A stretch of 64,000 nucleotides of DNA, from positions 12,777,962 to 12,841,961 of the forward strand of contig NC_134034.1 of assembly GCF_964204645.1 (NCBI RefSeq). Reading direction: 5' to 3'. Below the pieces are notes generated by a model. It had not been told where the DNA came from. It did no database searches and saw only the letters and a program-made list of their open reading frames with translations. This document shows positions 45,401 through 59,800 of this stretch, piece after piece (positions within the stretch are counted from its first letter, which is position 1; every line of letters starts with the position of its first letter). A program made the translations under genes and the position numbers. Source of the DNA: Tubulanus polymorphus (lineage: Eukaryota > Nemertea > Palaeonemertea > Tubulaniformes > Tubulanidae).

Positions 45401-48400
45401 ACATCTATAACATTTATTAATTGTGTTTTAATTTAGAGTTCATGGATATTTCACATAAAGTTAAAACATCAATGGTTCCTGTTGGAACTGTTGTATCTGA
45501 TGTTGTGTAAATACAGATTGAACGCAAATATAGTTATGAAAAATGATAAGAATTGTTCAACGAACCTTCTATAAGTCGGTTGTAAAGTGACCTCGTCAGT
45601 TCTTGCCGTCGGTATTTCAACTGTTTCTTCATTTGCTGCGGAAACAAAAACCATTTTCTAAACATAGAATCTTAAAACGACCAGTGACCTGTAGAGCCTC
45701 TAGGCTTTCACTGCTTCCTTCACTTTTGTCACTATTATATGTTGTATTTCCTTAATATAAGTTTAACCCTTACAGTGCATCTACACCGCAGTGCAGTGTA
45801 TGAATCAGTGATGGATTTTGCTAGTACACCACACTGCGGTGTATTGATGTAATTAGTAATTATCTCTCTTGAAAGATGGCAGCACCTTTCAAACATAGTG
45901 AAATAGTAATCACTGATGATACACCGCGCCGGGTTGTAGACGCACTATAGTGGTATTCCCGTTATTCAACACACTAGGGTGGAATTTTTGAAAATTTTCA
46001 AATTATCTCCAGCACTATAGGCTATTAATTAGTCAGCGCTGAAAGGGTTATTGAATAATAAATTATTATTATCATCATTATTAACTTTCCTATGTAATTT
46101 TCTAATATCATATTCTAGTGTTTTTCTGGATAAAATAAAAGGATTTTCCGTACAGATTTCTGTATTCGTCGAAAACTTACTGATCTCAGAACTGCTACCG
46201 TCGGATTCAGACTCTACGGCGTCGCCCTCTATATCGCGACCGCGTAACAATCGTACGTACTGTTCGCCGAGATTCTCCGGATCGATCAACAACGTCCAAC
46301 AATGTCGACAGTTATCGGCAGACGTACGCATCGTCAGTATATTCTGAACGGTTCTCAGATCGGTCGGTAGGTGGCGCTTATACCAGTCGCCCTGTTCTTC
46401 GAACGAACTCAAAATCTCTTCCAAACAGAAATTATCCCGTATTCGTAGGTAATTTTGGTCGGCGGAATTTCTACCTCCCATCGACGACGCTTTCGAATAG
46501 AAAATAAACAAAACTTATCAATCTAATCCATCAGAGACCCCAAACACCTGACCATCCAGAGTTAGACAATCTATAATCCATCAAACACCCCCAAACACTC
46601 CTGTCCATCCAGAGTTTGTAGAATACTGAGATGAAGTCCTGAATGTCTGTCTATGGAGGTGCACGTTGCAGGATGCAAGCTAAGAGGGTGTTGGGTCCAC
46701 TAGGTCCAGTGTTTACAACGCCTTTGATATGGGCCCTAGTTGCTCTAAATTCAGAGAGGGTCCCTGGTCCCTGGGTAGGGTGGCCACTTTCCTCTAATTA
46801 ACAAATTTCCTGAGTTTTCCCTGATTAAAACATGTTATGAAACAAAATTCTCCGCAAGTGAATCAAGAGAAATTTCTAGGTTAAAAATGTTACAATTCAT
46901 TCATTTTTCAGTGAATCACGTATTGATAAAGAAACAAGTGGTCAATAGCATCCAAATAACCTTTTCCAGCAGGTTTTTTGCAAAATTTGTCAAACTCCTT
47001 GGGTTTTCCCATGATTTTTTACGAGATTTTTCCGATTCCCCGAGATTTCAGTGACGATGCTGCTGGGAGTGAGAATTTCAGGGTTGTTGAGACACTTACC
47101 TGAACTGCTGGAGTATTGTTTAATGGGAGTACCGATGTTCGGGTTTTCCCCGGCAGGAAGCGATGTAACAGATTCGGCGATGAAACATCGAGTTTGAAAT
47201 ACGCGGTCGATCTTCGACGTAACGTACGTTCCGCGACCCGTCGTTTCCATGGCGACGTCGAATATACCCGATTTACAGCGTTCCAACCAATCGTTCAATA
47301 ATCTATTTATAGAATCAGAGATAGCGATAAATTCTCGTTCTTCCGTTTATTTCGAAATTCAAATTTCAAAAATTAAATTTTCGTTACCTGAGTCGGTATT
47401 GATTATTTAACGGACCGAAGTAGCAGACGATCGCGGCAGACAACAACGCGTCGCCGTGTAAACTGTTTAATTTACGTTTCGACAGTTTACGATCCGTCTG
47501 CCATCTTTGTTTCTCTACAGCCATATTATCCATTACATTCACCGCTTCCGATATCTTATTTTCAATTGCCTACAAAACAATCAGAACGCAGCTCGCGGAT
47601 TGTACAGAATTCTAAAACTGATCGAGGAAGATTTTAACACCGAGCAAGTTTCAGGATTGATCTCTACTGTTCTGGAATTCTCTTCAGGCACATATTCTGT
47701 TAACCTGATAGAAGCGGCCGGTAGAGAGTTTGTAATCTGTAAACCCGATAGAAGCGGCCGGTAGAGAGTTTGTAATCTGTAAACCCGATAGAAGCGGCCG
47801 GTAGAGAGTTTGTAATCTGTAAACCTGATAGAAGCGGCCGGTAGAGAGTTTGTAATCTGTAAACCTGATAGAAGCGGCCGGTAGAGAGTTTGTAATCTGT
47901 AAACTCGATAGAAGCGGCCGGTAGAGAGTTTGTAATCTGTAAACCTGATAGTAGCGGCCGGTAGAGAGTTTGTTATCTGTAAACCCGATAGAAGCGACCG
48001 GTAGAGAGTTTGTAATCCGGAATTGCTACTCCTAAACCACAATATGCTCTGTCAAAACCTGCCCTGGTCTGATCATCTTGTGTCTATAGCCAACTTAAGA
48101 CTGATCCTGAAGCCAGCAATTATTTTTAGTTTAAATCGAGAATGATTTATACCTGTATTTGTCTTTCTATTGTCTTTGCGTGTTTAAAAGCCTCCGAATG
48201 TTCCTCAATCTGCGACTCTAATTCCTTCTTCTTATTACCGGCTGAAATTCGTTTCTGGGTCAGAACGATCTGTGCCTACAACGAACAACAACTTGTGTAA
48301 CACCTGACAACCTAAATACGTGACTCCCTAAATACGTGACTCCCTAAACACCTGACCCCCTAAATACCTGACCCCCTAAACACCTGACCCCCTAAACACC

Positions 48401-50740
48401 TGACCCCCTAAACACCTGACCCCCCTAAATACCTGACCCCCTAAACACCTGACCCCCCTAAACACCTGACAAACTAAACACCTGACAAACTAAACAGAAA
48501 TCAGAACCCAGGCCCACTAGCGTTGTATCTCATTGGGCTCTAAGTATCTGTTTCTTAGTTGATAATGGAAACTTTAGGGATGAACAATCAGCGGGGCCGA
48601 GTTGCACAGTTATCGCTTACATCTAAGACACAAACCCTAGATCGATGAGAGTCCGGCAGCTTCCCTGCCATTTCCAGAGAGGTGGTTCTCTCATTCATTC
48701 CCCCCAGAGAGGTGGTTCTCTCATTCGACCCCCCCTCCTAATAACGATATTCACAAATCAATCGCACGAACCTTTTTAGCCTCGGATTCGGCATCCATCA
48801 ATTTCGCCAGCCTCGGTTTCATTCCGCGGAAGATCGTCGCATAACGATAAATAGCTTTAATCCAGTGACATAGCAACGACGTCGCTAGGCTGATAGAACG
48901 GATTTTATCCGAATCGAACAACGGGTTTTCCACGTACGACGTCAAACCTTCGTAAACGTCGTCCGACATTTTATCTTTGTCGTAAAACTGTAGGTCGTTG
49001 AAGAAACTGTCTTTCAATAAAAGCAGTTTTGCTTCTTCCCAACTGGAAAAACAAAATACACATTGAATCAATTCATTATCAACAAATAATTGTATATTAT
49101 GCATTTTGTATGTACATAATTGTTAACTATTCTTTAATGATGAAATAAACTTTACATTACATTGTGAACAAATTACAGAATTAATAGATCTAGTATTACA
49201 TTGTTACCAGGACCCAGTTTCACAAAACAGTTAAACTCAAATTTTTGGTGTAATTGCAATTGATTACTTCATGTTTTCGATGAGGACAACAATTCAAACT
49301 TAACTGTTTTAGGATTAAACTTTTTCGTGAAACTGGGCCAAGAGGTTGATTTCATCATAGACCAGCAGGGGCTGCAGTCGCTCAAAAGTTGGTTAAAGAT
49401 AACAAACGGACAAATATCATAGTAACAATGGATTTTTGATTGTCACTATGTCAACGTTTATGGTGCGAATGCCTGTCTTTGAAACCGGACACTGGACTCA
49501 AGTTGAACTTGGACCAGGTGCCAGTTGGTCAAAAGTTGCCTAGTGAGTTAACCATTGAATAGTTGACATAGTGACAATTAAAAGTTCATTGTTACTACGG
49601 TATTCATCTGCTGGTTATCTTTAACCAACTGGCCCCCCTGGTTTCTTAAATGAACCGATGAGCAACAACTCTTAATTTCAAAAATTTATCTATCAAACTT
49701 ACTTTTGTGGTTTATTGAACATTAAGCAGACGGCATCTAAAACGACCCTGACCCCGTGCGGAGGAGAGGGGAACGATTTGATTTCGGCGATCGCTTCTTT
49801 ACTCAGACTTTCAAGAGCTTCCAGAGCTGCGTAATAAATCGGGTTGATCTAAAAATGACATCAAAAACAATCTTCAGGAATAGAATATTCATTAAAAATT
49901 CCTCTCAAAATATCACCTCGAATCATAAACACAAAATCAATGGGATAGAACACTAATAATACAAAGAATTCGGCAATATTTCCATGAGCTGATGGACCAG
50001 TATTGCTTAAGATTTCTTGCGCAGTATTGCTGAATATGACTAGTAAGATTTTGTCAAAACGTCGCAATTGATTCAAGTCAAATTGTTAACAAACAAAAGA
50101 AAAGCCATAAATAAATCTAGAAGAGTTTGTGTGAACTGTGTCTAGAAAGAGGAACAGACCTTGTCAAACAGATCTGCCATGAGGGGGGGAGGTGTAAACA
50201 GACCTTGTCAAACAGATCTGCAATAGGGGAGGGAGGTGTAAACAGACCTTGTCAAATTCGGCTTGTGCTTTTTTCTTCAGATCAGCCATCGGACCGAGTA
50301 AACCGCTGATTTGTCCTTCCTCTTGTTTACACGATTCTAACGCCGTCACGTACGCCGATTTGTGTTTCTCGACCGATTTCACTTTGTCGTCGACGACGCT
50401 CATCGCCGAGCGATATTTCGGCATCAGTTTGTCGACCTCCGTCTGGTGTTTGGCGATTCGCTCTTCTGCTTTCTTCACTCGATCCAACGCGGCGTCGTGT
50501 CTCATTATATTCATCTACAATTAGTGTTACATTTATTACATGCACCATCAACAGTTTTCCACAATTGTCCACGATTCCGCCAGCGACTCAAAAGTTAAAT
50601 CATTGGAAAATGAACTAAAAGATCGAGTTAATGAAGTAATTAAATCATGATGAGACGAAAAGATACACATTATCCGTGTACGATGATAACGAGAGAAATC
50701 CCACAATAACGAAGCCAAAACGAGAAACTTGAATAGAAGA

Positions 50741-50836
<96 letters not shown>

Positions 50837-53800
50837 CGCATGATGATTCACGCCTGATATGGCTAATAGTCTTTAGCCGAAACGTTACGCAAATATATAT
50901 ATACTCTTCTATTCAAGTTTCAAATTTCAAATTTCACACCAGGGATCAAACCCGGGTCTCGTACGTAGAAAGCAAGCGCGCTAACCAGTGGGCCAATGGA
51001 ACTAATCCACTGGGCCAGTGACTAATCCACTGGGCCAGTAGTTATACAACTTGTTGTCATATATTCATAACATTATCGCAATCACTCGATCCTAATTGAT
51101 TCAACTGTTATTTCACTGACTCTCGTCAAACTGAACTGGATATTTTTCCGCAGAAAGTTTTTCCCGAGCGCTGTGTTCACGCTCCGTCTTTGCCCAGCTG
51201 GGACCGAATGAAACTGATAACTATGGAACTAGATGCGGGATATTTTTCCGCAGAAAGTTTTCCCGAGCGCTGTGTTCACGCTCCGTCTTTGCCCAGCCGG
51301 GACCGAATGAAAATTACTTACGTTTTCGGTCTGCGTGATCTGCCTCGCGATGACGTCGATAATTTCGGTGAATTCCTCGTAAATCAACGGCGAATAGAAA
51401 CAGGAAAAGGGCAGACGATGTTTGAACTGATCGGTAACGGCAGCAGACGCCGAATTATGAATATAAACCATCGCTTCAGACAGACGATCGAGCTGAACGT
51501 GCGGAACAGACTTTAACGCATTCTACAATACAAATAACGCAAACTTTTCATTAGATCGAGATTTTGCCTCAAAAAGAGAGAAGTTTGAACATCAATAATT
51601 CTAGAACCAGTACAACAATTATCAGTTAAGATTTGACAGGATCCTGTAGGCTTGCTTCTGCTTGTAGGTCATCATTAAAAATCTAATTCTTATACAAATA
51701 TAAGTTAGAACATCTCAGGACTTGGATGATCGTTGTATCGTTAAAACTAGTTAATTTCTAATGTTTGAACGATCCAAATGTTAGAACGATGAACAGTTGA
51801 TGAACTGGATCCCAAAGCAGCTACGGTATTCGTGAAAGCCGATGGTTTTTGTTTTGTACCTTTTCCATCAGCCATGTTTTAGCTGTGAACTGTAATTCAG
51901 TCGGCGTCCACGGTCGGTAGATGTCGATATTGTGACAATATTTGAATAACGCCGGATATTTAGCCATTTCCGAGTGAGAAATTCTAGGAGTTGAATCTAC
52001 AAAAAATGCAATATATTTACGTGTGAATAAAGCTCGATTCCTGGGAGAGCAACAACTGAAAGGGTACCAGAAACAGAGGTTGTTGGGCTCCTCAAAATCC
52101 AAGTTCATCTCAGGGATCATTTGCTAAATAGTTGGTTTAAGTAAACCGTTCGGTAAATATCATGAAATCTATAAAGTTTTGATTTTAACTACGTCGACTA
52201 CCCTCTGGATTACTACAACCATCCTATGAGTAAGTATGGTCGCCTACTTAAGATATATCTTCCCGATATCTACCAATGAAATAAATAACAAATATAATCC
52301 CTATTTTAAAAGATCTGAAAAAATATATTTTCCCAAAAGTTATTTCTTGCAGCCCTTTCTGCAGGGGAGTCCGAGCATCAGATATCTACCCAGGAGGGGG
52401 AGTGCGAGTATCAGATATCTACCCAGGAGGGGGAGTGCGAGCATCAGATATTTACCCAGGAGGGGGGAGATGTTTAACTGGTCTGGGGGGGGGGGGGAGG
52501 TTGCACTTACCGCTGTTGTTAATTGTATAACTCAAACAGAAGATGAAATGTACGTTATGTCTGACGCGTTGACTGAATTTATCGAACGCCTGCAGAACTT
52601 TATCGAATCGTTTTGTCTGTCCGGGAAACATTTGACTGATGATCGCGTGTTCTTCTTTATCTGTGTAACCGCACGGCAATTCACCTGTTACAATACAAAA
52701 CAATCATTACTTTACATCTCCTCAACCCTCAACCCTCACTGAGGGTATCACTATAGCAGATTCCCCAACCCTCACTCACTGTGGGTATCGCTATAGCAGA
52801 TTCCTCAACCTTCCCTCACTGAAGGGGTATCGCTATAGCAGATTCCTCAACCTTCCCTCACTGTGGGTATCACTATAGCAGATTCCTCAACCCTCACTCA
52901 CTGTGGGTATCGCTATAGCAGATTCCTCAACCTTCCCTCACTGAAGGGGTATCACTATAGCAGATTCCCCAACCCTCACTCACTGTGGGTATCGCTATAG
53001 CAGATTCCTCAACCTTCCCTCACTGAAGGGGTATCGCTATAGCAGATTCCTCAACCTTCCCTCACTGTGGGTATCGCTATAGCAGATTCCTCAACCTTCC
53101 CTCACTGATGGTATCACTATAGCAGATTTTACCTTCCACCCATTATGTTTCATTCGAGGTATTTTCATAAATCCACCAGTTTCAGGCTGCTTACTCCGGT
53201 TTCTCAAGTTTTAAGAGAATTTCACCGAAATTCATTTGGAAAAACCCATTATTTTTCTGGGGCCAGTTTTATAGACTGGCATCAAACTTAAACCTGGGGG
53301 TTTTACTCAAATCATTTTCAATTGAGTTAACCCCTGGGCTTATAAGTTGAAACCAGTCAATAAAACCGGGCCCTGATTCTAAACTCTGTGAAATATTCAG
53401 CCCCGTGTACGGCACAATTTACTGCATTAGGTCCAAAGCTTCCTAAAGATCACATTGAGTCTAAAACCAGATGGGTTGTAATTACTCAGAATCGCTATAG
53501 ATGGCGGCACTGTAACCCCTTACCTGATGTCATAATATGAACGGCTTCTTTCAGACAGTCGTCTCCGAGGGCGTCGGATACGATTATTACTCCCGGTTTA
53601 CCGTGTAATCCAGCGTTTAGGAAACATTGTTTCGTCATTTCTCTGAACACCGTCAGGTTACCGTCGACGTTCGTCTGCGATTTCGGTTCGAACACTTTAC
53701 ACTTAGCGATGAACGCGGCCATTTTAACCAGAGTCGAACGACCCGACATTCCTCGCACGCCGAACAATACGGCGTTTCCAGCGTTACCCGTCTGCAACGC

Positions 53801-56800
53801 CTGTAAATAATCAATTCAAAAATATTCTTAACCTCAACGTCAAATCGCTTAAATCCAATAATGATCATAAATATTGTGAAATTGGTTTTTTAAGTTGTTA
53901 GATTTAACTATAGACATTGTTCCCACAGTTATATGAATTCAAAATTCCAAAGTTTTTCCCAAGTATTTCATGGATGATTTTCAATTTTCCAAAATGGAAA
54001 TGAACAGATATCGTCATGCAACAGTCAACATTTTAGCGGTGATCTGCTAAGAATCATATCAAATCAAAACAGTCTGATTTGCAATCTAGCGATCTTAACA
54101 ACTCTCTCCGATTCTTATAAAGAAAAGAATATTCTGGACTTTTCCCTGATTCCCAGGTTAAGTGTGGCCACCCTGCGATAGTCAAATACATAAGACGCGA
54201 CCGAAACTGTTTGATTTTAAAACGTGATCTAGCAATCTCAAATTCCCCGACTTTAACCTGATCTCCTGGACCCAGTTCCACAGTTGTAAGTTAAGATTTG
54301 ACTCATTGAAAATGAACTAATTTAAATTCAGAGTTCACACTAACTCAGAACTGTGGAACTGGATCCTGGTTTGTGGCCACCCTGTGAGATAGACTCCCCT
54401 TACGGTAAGTTCACTAGAATTGAATAAAATGAAATGTAACGTCTGCTGCACACGTACCAGTATTCTACTGATACGAGCTATACGAACGACTGCTCGACTG
54501 AAGAACGCGAGATTCAGATTCTGTTTCGTGCCTTCGTTATAGACTTTTAAACACGTGACGAGAGCTTGTTGTAAGAGGTTTTCAGACACTTCGGCGTAAC
54601 CTGAAAACATACAAATAATCATTAAACATTTTACACATTACAGCCACTAAACTGTAGAGAAGGACCCTGTTCTACTGGTTGAGTTTACTACGAGTAATTA
54701 AGATATTTTAACCAGAGTGGCTGATACAAAGGGACATCGGTAACAAGTTGTACACGTGTACTTAATATCATTTCATTTTTTAAAACATAATCCAATTTAT
54801 CAAATCAAACTGACATAAGATATAAAAGAAAGAAACCTTTCATGATGCGGGAATAACCCATTATGGGCAGGTTGATCATCATTTCATTGAAATATGAGAG
54901 AAAATTATCAAATTAATCAGTTAACAAGTAAGACCCTTAGTTACAACTGTCTCTTTTCTTGAGAGGGAATACTGAAATTCAGAAGCACAGCAGCTCTGAC
55001 TAACTCTGAATAACTGTGGACAGTGGTACTGGGGTCCTGGGTATTGAAAATGTTACCTTTTTCAATGTGACGCCCGGTTTTATCACCGTGAACGCCGAGG
55101 AAATATCTCGAGAAAATGAAATCCGTCAATTCTTCGTCGGGATCTTTTATCTACGATAAAAAACAAATATAGACCTTTAATCAATGATAAATCCCTACAA
55201 CCTGTCAGTTCCACTGAGCTATAGTTACATTAACATACGACATATATCTTACAGTGAAAATATGAACTGTAGATTGGTATCAGTAAAACTAGAACGAACC
55301 TGATCAATAGAGAACAGTGGACCGGTGAACCAGTCAAATTGACTATCCGGACTGGTTCCGGCTGCGCTCTTAAAACTGATTCCTTTCTGTAGTTGTTTAT
55401 TGCGAGACAATCGGCCGGTAGAACTACCCCTTACACCGGAACCGGCTGCAAACTTTCTATCTGTAAATCAAACAATTTCAATCATAATCTCAGCTTCTTA
55501 GAATCGTAAGAATTTCTGGAACCCTGAGTAAGTGAACCCATGAGGCCCCTTCTGTGAGTAAAACCCCTGAAGGGCTGTGTCTGAATAACCCCCTGAGGGA
55601 GTAAACCCGTTAGGGGCTATGTCTGAGTGACCCCTCTGAGGGAGGAAGTAAACCCTCAGGGGCTGTGAGGGAGTTAATTCCTCAGGGGCTGTGTCTGAGT
55701 GACCCCTCTGAGGGAGTAAACCTTCTCAGAGGCTGTGAGTGACCCCCCTAAGGGAGTATGCCCCTCAGGGGCTGTGCGTGTGAGCGAACTAATTACCTTT
55801 TTGTGCTTGAATTTTCTTCTGTACTTCACGATACAGTTTAGTATCAACAGTAGTCATTGAATGAGAGCCTGAAAATATGCATCAATATTCCTTATACTGT
55901 AACAGGTACATGTAACATGTAACAGGTACATGTAACATGTAACAGGTACATGTGACATATAACAGGTATGTGTGACATGTAACAGGTACATGTGACATGT
56001 AACAGGTACATGTAACATGTACATGTTGATACTGACATGTGATACGGACCTGTTACTGTACCGGTGTAGAACGATTCACTCGACGACGAATCGCTGGAAT
56101 CTGCTGCTTCATCATCTTCCGTAGCGACGGTCATAGCGACGGATGTAGCAGTCGTCATAGCGGCAGCAGACGCTACAGACAGACCGCTTTCATGTTCTAT
56201 AAATACAATTCAAAGTAATCATGAATTCAACTACAGTTTACTGATGCCAGATCCATCCATTCTTTGCATAAATTATAGAATTATTTGCATAAATTATAGA
56301 ATATTCCAAATAAGGAAAATTGTCTGCTTACCCATATTTTGATTGTGAAGTGCCGATTCTGTGAGGTTCGCAGGTTTCTTCGTTGCGCTTGGTGATCGTG
56401 TTTTAGTAGTTGATTTAGCGTTGAATTGAACGCTCCTGACGGGACTCCCTGCGGCAGACGCGCGTCTGGGAATCCCCCCTCCACTGGCTGACGACCGTCC
56501 GGCAGGAATTCCCTCTACACTCGTCGTCACCTCCACCGGACTCTCAACGCCGTCGCAAGTCGGTGTCGTCTGTTGTTGTAACGTCTGCTCGATGATTGGT
56601 GGAGATTGTTGCGATTTTGAACTGCTGCTTAGCGACGAACTTACTAGAAATATCAAATAACAAGAGACTTGAAGATGGTGGATTATTTAATTTCTAGTTT
56701 GCAGAGAACACGATGAGTTTAAAGGGGATAATTCTGATTAGGTTGGCTCCCAGGAAAGGAAGGATACTGTGGATTATTTCACTTCTAGTTTGCAGAGTGC

Positions 56801-59800
56801 ACAGAGAGAGTTTTAAGGTTTTAATTCTGATAAGGGTGGCTCCGAGGAGAGGGAGGGTAGTTTACCTCTAGTCTGAGATGCTGCTGAAGAGGGTGGCTCC
56901 GTGCTGCCCGGACCGCGGCTGGACGGATGTTTCTCAATTGCCGTTGTAACGATCTGATCGACAGACGGTAATTCAGCCGGAGTACACGGCGTACTCAAAC
57001 GAGTATCCGTGGAAACCGTACTCAATTTATCGGGACTCTGTTGCGCGGCGCTGCGGATCTGCAAAAAAACACCCAACACTAACAACAGTTCGTTCAAATA
57101 AACGTGATTTCCGAAAACCGGGAAAAAAATGAAAATTGTTTTACCGTTTCGGTAGCGATGAATGAATTTTCTTCTTTAATTCCGGACATCAGTCGAGAAC
57201 GACTTCGATCGCCGTCGTCTGTCGAACACAAATCATTCAACACAACGTCGTTTAACAATTTACCGAACGAAGTCTTATCTGAAATGAAATGAAGAGAAAC
57301 TGATTTTTACACGGAAACAGCCGAAACATGTTTATCTCAATGATGTCTGTGTTTACAAATGGATGAGACTCATGTTTCCTCTGATATTTTGCTCTTTATT
57401 TTTTAGGAATACACATTAATAGACAGCATTTTTTTAAGTCATGTTAAGAAATTAAAGCTAAATTTAGCAAAATAACACAGAACCAGAGATTTCGAATGAA
57501 AAATATTTCTTTTTACAAATTGCAGTGGCGAAAACAACAGCAATAACTTCCTGAATACCATTTTTTTCTACCATATTTTCGACAAAATTGGTAATTGACT
57601 GCGACAATCAAAATCTCTTCCAATGCGGTTTCATTCGTTGATAAATAAACTCAACCGACGCAATGGCGTCTGCTCCTAGTTACCGGTATTTACCTTCATC
57701 GGAGACGAGTCGATCGTAGAACGTTCTCGTGATCTCGTGACAGCACAGACGCACGACCGATCGCATCATCGGCGGTTTATTATCGGACAATAGATCACCG
57801 CTGGAAACGCTACCACTGCCTTTATTACTCTCTAGAAAATCAATCACGCATCGATAACAATTTCAGATATAGACCTCATTTAACTTAATCCGGATACTGA
57901 AGTCTGATTACTTCAAGATTTTTTAGAATAGTATCAACTTTAACTAAATGATTTCTTAGTTTCATTTCTCAACCTATGAAATGCAACTTAGGAAATCGCG
58001 GAGAAATTAAAACATCCAAAATACTGCGGCCACCAGGATTAGAACTCATTAATAAATTGCTGAGACAAAATAGTGACTGACTTCAAGATAAAGTGAGAAT
58101 TACCGTAGACCTTGGGTAGAGAGTTCAAACAGTTGAAAATCCAAAAAAGCAAAATCTCAAATATCTACTCATTAGAAAATGAGATTTGTTCTGATTTTGC
58201 TTCTATGGATTTCAAAAGTAAGAACTGGTCTATCAAACCAACTCTGTGATCACGAACATAAGCCCTATGAAATTTTTCAGTTATACCGGTAAGTAAGATA
58301 ACGACTCACTGGAGGTTTTCTTGCTCGGTTTAGATTTCAGCGGGCTGCCTCCGCCTGCTAGCCCGGGTGTTGCCCGCGGTGACAATAGAAGCATGCCTCG
58401 TACGATATGAGATAGGTCGTGCAATGTGAATATATAATGAGGGTTAACGGGTGAAGGTCGAAACTTCAAACGTACGCATTCGTACATATCCAGTACCGTT
58501 TTAAACATTGCCTGAAATCAATGAAATTATGTTCGATATAACAATGTGATTCCTATCAGACTGGGCTGTCTGTCACAATGGGGTCTCGGTTGTACTGCAT
58601 AACTAGGCCCCAGGGCCCAGTTTCACAAAAAAGTTTAAATCAAATTTTTGATGAAATTGCTAATGATTATTTCATATCTTCAATGAGGACAATTCAAACT
58701 TAACCGTTTTTGGCTTAAACTTTTTCATGGGCCCTGGGGCCTAGTTATATACGGTACAACCGAGGCCCCATTGTGACAGACCTCGGGCCTAGCTCACCCT
58801 GGAGTGAGTGTGGAAACAAAAAATTCTAAAATCTACAAATTCTTTAAAATCATGCATCGTGTTCTAACAGTGTTTTAAAACATGCAAATCTTCTTACGGT
58901 TTTTAAACAAATTTCTCGCGTGAAAATTTTACCAAAAATTCCAAATAAAAACATGCAGCGAAAGCTATAAATAATAAACTATTAAAGGCTTTCGATGAAT
59001 TTTAAAATTTAGCCCGCTATAAAGCGAAAGGTTACGTAGGGGAGATCTGACCTTCGAGAGTTCGTTCGTGTGCTCCAGAGCGTAGGTCGGGAATTCGTGT
59101 AACCACGACGACAGCATCTTGCCGTAAATTCCGTGCAACGATTCGTCGCTAGGCGTCGTCATGTTGATCGTTACGAACAGACGCGATAATCTCGGCGATA
59201 TCGGACGATTACTTAATCCTAATCCACTTCCTGTAAAACGAACAAGGGTTAATCATACTCTCGGACGGACACGGGTTACCCGGGTAACTATAACCATAGG
59301 CGTCCCCAGGAATTTTCACAGCCAAGCACAATGTGTTGTGTTTGGTGGACCTACCCCAAAAAACTTTTTGAAAATTGGCTTTAGAAACGTTTTACAGGCT
59401 CTAAATGAATCATTTAGAGGTAAAAGACTTTAGTCAAATTGGCAAGAAAAATCTTGAACATTGCAAGTAACATAGTAACTTGAGAAGTTAGCTATCTCGA
59501 AAAGGGGATGCGTCCGCTACCCTCTCACCCCTCTTGGGGACGCCTATGATAACCATAGCGATACAAACCGGCGTATTGTTGACACGTCCAACTGAGCAGG
59601 AGTTGAATTTCGGGAGATTCGGTAAATAGTTTGCGCTGATAATCGTAAACGGATCTCGTCGATGCGATGCTCCTGACCGCTTCTAACGTCGGCTGAATTC
59701 CTACGTCGAAAAAAATCATTTACGATTTATAACAATATTCGACAGTTGAACGTTTTTGAAGTTCGAAAAAATTTGTCCACAATTTTGTTACCGCGTCGTT

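Noticed and set aside
50936-51003. tRNA gene
   Set aside because: A and B boxes are present, but the acceptor stem does not pair and the flanks continue as repeat-like sequence. A SINE head is the better reading.
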